From Ailurus styani (Eukaryota > Chordata > Mammalia > Carnivora > Ailuridae), in assembly GCA_002007465.1 (NCBI GenBank), contig LNAC01000689.1, positions 923,952 to 987,951 on the forward strand: a stretch of 64,000 nucleotides of DNA, written 5' to 3'. Below, one piece after another: positions 58,036 through 64,000 of this stretch; within the stretch, counting starts at the first letter, position 1, and each line of letters begins with the position of its first letter. The translations under genes and the position numbers were made by a program. Below the pieces are notes generated by a model. It saw nothing but the letters and a program-made list of their open reading frames with translations. It was not told where the DNA came from and did not search any database.

Positions 58036-59534
58036 CCACCAAGGTCTGGTTCTCAGACTCAACCCAGCACTGAGAGCCCTTCCAATCCATCTGCAGATGT
58101 AAGCTGGGATAAAGGAAGAGTTGCTTTGGCGAGCAAGGTAGACCTGGCCTCTGCAGCTCCTGTGTCCCTTAAGAGAGCAAATTTACCCTTCCAGTCACCT
58201 GGATAGGTAGCTGTCAGTCCTTACCGAGATTGGGATTTCTGGTTTAAGTTATTTACTATAGAAAAAGCCTACTGTAGGAGTGGAAGAAGGCAACTCCAGT
58301 TCAGATTCTGGGCAGACCTGGGAAGATGGTGGCCTTTGGGACATCAGAGAATGAGGAGCGAGAAGAGGGAAAGAAAGTTGTGGGATAAAAGACAAAAACT
58401 CTCCAAATCCCAGAACATTCTTAAGTAAATGATGATGTTGTGTGGGTGGCTGGCCAAGAAGATGAGCAGAAAACACAAGGAAATGAGTTGGAGGCCCCAT
58501 CAGTTATTTTGCCTGGGTTTCTGCAGCAATAGTCCTTTTTAGGCCCCTGCACCCAAAGTCTAACAGCCCAGCAAAGCTGCCCTGAGCCCAGTTAAGAATC
58601 ATCCAGGCTAGATGTCTTTGTCCCACACAGAGGATTTTGTTCTTAAACTCAGATAATGTAAACATTCAAAAGAAAGGAAAGACCCAAGGAATTTAACATC
58701 ATGGGACTTCCATGTTGGAAGTAGCTCTTAGACCCAAGAGAGGCTCCTGCCATGCTTTCTGCAGGCCATGTCCCTCACACGAGAGGACAGGTCTGTGGGG
58801 CCAAGAGGGTGCATCTGTGCCCACCTTTCTAGAACATACAGCCCCAAGTTATTCCCAGGGCCTGTGCAGCCCTCTTCCTGATCTATTCTTCTAAGAGTAT
58901 GCATACTCCTGTGTAGGATGGCCAAGCGGCAGCTCTTTGGGGATAGTGGGTAGAGCCTGGACATTCAGAGTGGAGTGACCACACTCCAGGCACATGAGGC
59001 CCCTCATGGGTATAGGACCAAGTCTGTGGTGGAAAGAGGAGGGGGTGGGCAGCTGGTCCAGCCATCACCACGTTGCCACATTTCAACGTGGAGCTCCAAG
59101 GAATCTTGGAATTCTAAAATGGAACCTAGTCATCCATCCAGATGTTAAAAAGATATATTTCTCAAGATAGGAAGATAGAACATTATTTCACAGAAGCTAA
59201 CTTGACTTTTAACTTTTAAATATTTAGACATAAGTTCTGTAGCATCCATTTGTCATCTTGTCCCGGGCCCCACAAATGTTAGGAACAAGACCTTGGATAA
59301 GTGGGAGTCATCTTCTCCATCCATCCCACCAAATGCTTAAAAACCTCCAATTGTGACTGATGCTCGCCTCACTGCCTCCCCCTGAATTCTCTTCCCTTTT
59401 TTCTCTGCAGTTTCTCACTGTTAAAAAGTGCTCCTTTATTTTGAGTCAAAGTTGGTCTTCCTGTTCCCAAAACAGTATTTAGTAGTAATAAGTGAATATT
59501 GAGTTGAGCAATAGAATGAAGAGGTTAATGCACT
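58036..59534. other. Unique DNA
   Basis: No exon or repeat is recognised. Confidence 0.35.
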
Positions 59535-59700
59535 TTGGCTCCTGAAGACCAGAGTCCAAGTCTTGACTCTCCCACTTGCTAGATGTGTGACTTTGGGCAA
59601 GTTTCTGAATCTCTTTCACCTTCAGTTTCCTCACCTAGAAAATGGAAATAATAAGTTCCACTTCAAAGTATTGTTGTGAGTAATAAATAGCTGTTGAAGA
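59535..59700 (+). mobile_element. MIR SINE
   Basis: MIR words: 'gtcttgactctcccacttgc', 'tgtgactttgggcaagtttc', 'cagtttcctcacctagaaaa', 'ttgttgtgagtaataaat'. Confidence 0.88.
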
Positions 59701-59730
59701 CACTATTCATTCTTTTTTAAATTGAGATAT

Positions 59731-59927
59731 AGGGGCACCTGGGTAGCTCAGTGGGTTAAAGCCTCTGCCTTCAGCTCAGGTCATGATCTCAGGGTCCTGG
59801 GATCGAGCCCCACATCAGGCTCCCTGCTCAGTGGGGAGCCTGCTTCCTCCTCCCTCTCTGCCTGCCTCTCTGCCTACTTGTGATCTCTCTCTCTCTGTGT
59901 CAAATAAATAAATACTATCTTTAAAAA
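59731..59927 (+). mobile_element. SINEC, complete, mustelid-type body
   Basis: Head ggggcacctgggtagctcag, then the 'ttaaagcctctgccttcagc' variant, intact B box, and a body with 'tctgcctacttgtgatctct', followed by the tail. Flanks share aaattgag-a/g-tata as a target-site duplication. It is inserted at the 3' end of the L1 at 59928-60840. Confidence 0.94.
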
Positions 59928-60116
59928 AATAAATTGAGGTATAATTAACATGTAACATATTCATTTCAGGTGTACAACGTAATGGTTCGATATTTGTAAA
60001 TATCACGAAATGGATATATACAGTCACCACAATAAATCTGGCTAACACCTGTCACTATACATAGTTAGAAATTTTTAAAAATAACTAACAATGACTTTAA
60101 TGTTATTGTTTAGGGG

Positions 60117-60292
60117 TTTTATTTATTTTTTTAGAGAGAGTGAGAGTGTGGGGGGGTGGCTGCAGAGGGAGGGGGAGAGAATCTTAAGCAGGCTCCACGC
60201 TTAGCACAGAGCTCATTGTGGGGCTCCATCTCACAACCCTGAGCTGAAATCAAGAGTTGGAAGCTTAACTGACTGAGCCACCCAGGTGCCCC
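60117..60292 (-). mobile_element. Older SINEC, antisense
   Basis: A reversed SINEC with a G-rich middle, ending 'actgagccacccaggtgccc'. The B-box region is diverged. Part of it appears again at 60395-60531 because of the join at 60394. Confidence 0.85.
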
Positions 60293-60632
60293 TATGTGGG
60301 GTTTTTAAAATAGAACTCCACCAATGTTTAGTCATGATTCCCCTGAAAATATTACTGCAGAAAAAGGTTTTTCTTGTGCTGAGAACTTAAAATNGTGGCT
60401 GCAGAGGGAGGGGGAGAGAATCTTAAGCAGGCTTCACGCTTAGCACAGAGCTCATTGTGGGGCTCCATCTCACAACCCTGAGCTGAAATCAAGAGTTGGA
60501 AGTTTAACTGACTGAGCCACCCAGGTGCCCCTATGTGGGGTTTTTAAAATAGAACTCCACCAATGCTTAGTCATGATTCCCCTGAAAATATTACTGCAGA
60601 AAAAGGTTTTTCTTGTGCTGAGAACTTAAAAT
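60156..60632. repeat. 238-bp direct duplication around a single-N join
   Basis: Positions 60156-60393 and 60395-60632 match throughout except for three C/T differences (ctccacgc/cttcacgc; gaagctta/gaagttta; atgtttag/atgcttag). The N is at 60394. It fits two alleles placed in series. Confidence 0.88.
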
Positions 60633-60738
60633 CTACTCTTTTAGCAATTTTTAAATATGTTATACAGCATTCCTAATTATAGTCACCATGCTGTACATTA
60701 TACCTCTGTGACTTATTTATTTTATAACTGGAAGTTTG

Positions 60739-61223
60739 TAGCTTTTGACCCCCTTCACCCATTTCATCCCCTCCCCATCACCCTGCTGGCAACCACCAAT
60801 ATTTTCTCTGTGTCTCTGAGAAGAGACTATTCATTACTTATGTCTTAAATAGAAGGCCCAGTTCCAGTGAGGAAGGATGTACTTAGTGCCAATAAATAAT
60901 GGCTTGCTTATCGTTTCTTGGATGCTTTCATACTTCTTTTTCATGGCAGAAAGACCTTAGCATTTGACACAGTAGGACTGNTAGCTTTTGACCCCCTTCA
61001 CCCATTTCACCCCCTCCCCATCACCCTGCTGGCAACCACCAATATTTTCTCTGTGTCTCTGAGAAGAGACTATTCATTACTTATGTCTTAAATAGAAGGC
61101 CCAGTTCCAGTGAGGAAGGATGTACTTAGTGCCAATAAATAATGGCTTGCTTATCGTTTCTTGGATGCTTTCATACTTCTTTTTCATGGCAGAAAGACCT
61201 TAGCATTTGACACAGTAGGACTG
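60739..61223. repeat. 242-bp direct duplication around a single-N join
   Basis: Positions 60739-60980 and 60982-61223 match with one T/C difference (catttcat/catttcac). The N is at 60981. It lies only about 100 bases from the previous duplicated block. Confidence 0.88.
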
Positions 61224-61224
61224 G

Positions 61225-61365
61225 AGAACCAGTCTGCGACACCACTTTCAAGTTGTGTAATCTTAGACAAGTCACCTGTTTTCTTGGAGCCTCAGTTCCC
61301 TCCTCAGTAGAATGGAGGTGATGATGATCCTCATCACTTCACAGAGCTCTTATATGAAAAAGCTC
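61225..61365 (+). mobile_element. MIR SINE
   Basis: MIR words: 'cagtctgcgacaccact', 'gtgtaatcttagacaagtca', 'gagcctcagttccctcctca'. Confidence 0.8.
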
Positions 61366-61384
61366 CTACCAAAAAAATCATTTA

Positions 61385-61690
61385 CTCATGGTTCTTGTAA
61401 TTTATTCATGTAAACATGCATGAAAGGTCCATTCTGTATTAGGTGCTGAAATACAAAAATGTGTTCCAGCCCCTGCCTTCAGGTGCTCAGACTCCAATGG
61501 ATGAGACAAAGAGATAATTTTTTTTTTTAAAAAGAATACAGTGTGATAGGTGCTGGCAGCTTGAAGGAGGGGACACCTGACCCTGCCTCGGGAAGGTTTT
61601 ACAGAGGAAGTGGAACTTGAGAGAGGTGGAGGCAGTGGGGAAGGGAATATCATGACAAAGAAAGCATGGAGTCACACAGTTTTAAGGAAC
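61385..61690 (-). mobile_element. L2 3' end, antisense
   Basis: Reversed L2: 'tattaggtgctgaaatacaa', 'cccctgccttcaggtgctca', 'tacagtgtgataggtgctgg', 'gaagtggaacttgagagagg'. A run of T lies at 61518-61528. Confidence 0.82.
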
Positions 61691-62874
61691 AGAAATATGG
61701 AATAAAACAAACCCTTATTTCAAGTGACAGGTCTTCAGATATTAGACAGAAGTTATCATAGCCTCTCCTCACATTCTTTATCCAACATCTTCTTTAGGCA
61801 GACTCAACAAGATTGATTTCTTCAACTATTGCTCCCCCAGCTGGCTGTGAGTCTCCCCAACCCCTCTCTGGGCATGGTCCATTCTCTATATACTCCAATG
61901 ACAGAGCTATTCAAAGATCTACATATATCATGTACATTACCATAACCACTTTGTTAGTGATAGCGTAATTAAAACCTTTTTTAAAAAGCTGTTTATGCTT
62001 TATTTGAAGAATTCCAAGAGTCTATAAACTATACCAAAAATTGGAGGGCTCATCATGCATTCACATAGTGATGTATGGGCTTGTATCGTGGACAAAGAAA
62101 AAGTATGTGTGTGAAGAAAGTGTGGGGCATATAAAAGAATAAAAAACAAATACATGCTCACGCAGAAATTCTGTGGGCTCTTGGCATAGTTCTAATAAGG
62201 GTCAATGAAAACATCGGCTCTAGATGGTGTCTTATTAAATCTCAAGGGATTCTGGTGAGCTAGGTCAGAGACTAGTATTTCAGGTGTAATTTCGTAGTTC
62301 TCAGAACTGGCTTTGATGGAACTGGGTACTCTTTCATGACTGTAAATTAAAAGGAAAGGCAAAATGAACATAAGGAAAGTTTCCCTGGAAGGAAACAACA
62401 ACCCAGCCACAGGAGCTGGAGGCCACAATGCCATACTGGACATCTGGCAAATAGCAGAGCCCCACTACACACTAGGTGGCTATTCTTGGTCCTGGGCTGT
62501 CTGACTTAACACAAGAGTCCTTTCTCACTGTTTTATATGGGACATAATTTGTGTGACTGCAGTCACCTTAAAGTCCCATCTTTGGGTGAAAAGAGCCTGG
62601 TCCCTCAAGGGGACACCAGGACCAGACTGTCAGCTTCATTTGTGACAACCACACTCAGCATTTCTCAAGGTAGCAGGAGGCTGCTGTGGGCCAGGACTTC
62701 CCTAGGACATCAGCTGTCCTTGCTCTCACACTCATGGCCACCTTCTGCTTCTGCTCAGCCCAGTGGCAGCACTGTAGTGGCTGATCTATCCCATCAGCTC
62801 AGGGCCTTTTCCTTGCAATCTGTGAGAGAATTAAAGGAGGGAAGACACCTGCTTCCCACCGTGAAAGTATTAGA
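61691..62874. other. Unique DNA
   Basis: No exon or repeat is recognised. Confidence 0.35.
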
Positions 62875-63165
62875 ACCTTTGCCAGTGGTTCTCACACTTC
62901 ATGGTAAAATAAAATGCCTGAAATGAGGATGACTGTCCTGGCTTATTATGATTCCAACATAATTATTAACAGTGCCCTCTTTTACTCAAAAATATCACAG
63001 TTTGGGCAATAAATTGTATATTTACCCTACTTAAAATTCATATTACCAGGCCCCATCCATAGAGTCTGGTTTACTAGGTTTAGGGGTTCTTATGAATCTG
63101 GATTTTAAACTAGCATACTGGGCATTTCTGCTGCTGGTGGTGGATAGGCATGCTTTAAGAAGTTC
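62875..63165 (+). mobile_element. MER5A-like element split by another old repeat
   Basis: It begins 'ccagtggttctcacacttca' and resumes after about 63045 with 'accaggccccatccatagag' and 'ttatgaatctggattttaaa'. Between them (about 62915-63045) is different sequence resembling another ancient repeat that I cannot name. Confidence 0.55.
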
Positions 63166-63175
63166 TAATGGTGAG

Positions 63176-63382
63176 GGTGCCTGGGTGGCTCAGTTGTTAA
63201 GCGTCTGCCTTCAGCTCAGGTCATGATCCCAAGGTCCTGGGATCGAGTCTCTCATTGGGCTCCCTGCTCAGCAGGAAGCCTGCTTTCCCTCTCCCACTCC
63301 CCGTGCTTGTGTTCCTGCTCTCGCTGTCTCTCTCTCTGTCAAATAAATAAATAAATAAAATCTTAAAAAACAACAACAACAA
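63176..63382 (+). mobile_element. SINEC, complete
   Basis: Head 'ggtgcctgggtggctcag', B box, CT body, tail with four AAAT units, then a CAA-rich end. Flanks share a-g/c-ttctaa-t/c-ggtgagg-type words (63161-63176 and 63383-63398) as a target-site duplication. Confidence 0.93.
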
Positions 63383-63398
63383 CTTCTAACAGTGAGGT

Positions 63399-64000
63399 AA
63401 AACCTAGTAGACCAAAAATCATTAATAATTATTCTAATTTTAAAAAATAGGAACTACAAAAACAGCAGAAGGCAATGAACAATATGTCAATAAAAATATA
63501 CCTATCAATAGTTACTTTAAATGTAAATGGACTAGATTCTCCAATCAAAAGACATGGAGAGGCTGCATATATTTTAAAAAAACAGGAGCCATCTATGTGT
63601 TGCCTATAAAAGACTTATTTTACATTAAAATAAGGACACACACAATGAAGCTGAAGGGGTGGAAAAAGATATCCCATGTTACTGGAAGCCAAAAGAAAGC
63701 TGATATACTTACATCAAACGAACTAGACTTTAAAACAAAGACTGTTATAAGAGACAAAGGAGGGCATGACATAATGATAAAGGGTCAAACCAGCAAAAGG
63801 GGATATAACGTTTGCAAATGTTTATGCATCCAACATAGGAGCACCTAAATGTATAAAGCAAATATTAAAAGATCTAAAGAGAGAAACAGGCAGCAATACA
63901 ATAAGACTAGAGGATTTAATATTCCACTTATATCAATGGATAGATCATCCAGACAGAAAATCAATGAGGAAGCATTGGCCTTAAATGATACATTAAAGTA
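63399..64000 (+). mobile_element. L1 LINE, start of ORF2 endonuclease, runs off the window
   Basis: Plus-strand L1 with the beginning of ORF2. The endonuclease start encodes a TLNVNGLDSPIK-like segment near 63510-63550, followed by later endonuclease blocks to the window end. Frameshifts and stops are present; 63597-63848 is one open stretch. More of the element should lie beyond 64000. Confidence 0.88.

Larger units (their letters stand above)
59928..60840 (-). mobile_element. L1M 3' region, antisense, split by SINE and join
   Basis: Reversed L1 3' UTR words: 'ataattaacatgtaacatat', 'cgatatttgtaaatatcac', 'tatagtcaccatgctgtaca', 'ttattttataactggaag', 'ttttgacccccttcacccat'. An old SINE at 60117-60292 and the single-N duplication interrupt it. 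Confidence 0.85.

Overview
The window is nuclear DNA from a carnivoran mammal, most likely a mustelid (ferret, mink, marten, badger or otter group). This rests on many tRNA-derived SINEC elements on both strands, which are specific to Carnivora. Several of them, best at 59731-59927, 38599-38802 and 6035-6133, carry a variant body that I recognise from mustelid genomes. Carnivore-type L1 3' ends and the older mammalian repeats L2, MIR and MER5A complete the picture. No bacterial gene organisation, CRISPR array or intact cellular gene is visible.

Layout. 1-3080 is mostly non-repetitive DNA with simple repeats. 3085-5765 is an L1 with a 5' inversion. 5770-8640 is unique DNA with two SINEs and an assembly join. 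8650-13790 is a stack of L1 pieces with a nested L1 and five SINEs. 14885-16880 is a strong CpG island interrupted by a 608-base gap; it is the only clear promoter-like region in the window, but I cannot name its gene or direction. 17-20 kb is intron-like or intergenic. 20.1-29.4 kb is unusually rich in L2, all in antisense orientation. A long simple-repeat gap lies at 30077-30789. 31-36 kb is mixed unique DNA. 36-46 kb has L1, L2, MER5A, SINE and unassigned old repeats. 46-55 kb has MIRs, simple repeats and several A/T-motif-rich stretches that could be conserved regulatory DNA. 55.4-64 kb has carnivore L1s, MIRs, SINEs and two joined haplotype duplications.

Function. I find no supported protein-coding exon. 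The open frames come from CpG-rich DNA, L1/L2 remnants or runs of N, apart from one unexplained 258-codon frame on the minus strand (26994-27770). The most useful observations concern genome structure. Five single-N junctions have the same 90-240 bases on both sides, which suggests that two haplotypes were joined end to end. One of these (6134) also exposes a SINE present on one side and absent on the other, a likely polymorphic insertion. Repeat family names come from pattern recognition only and their edges are approximate.
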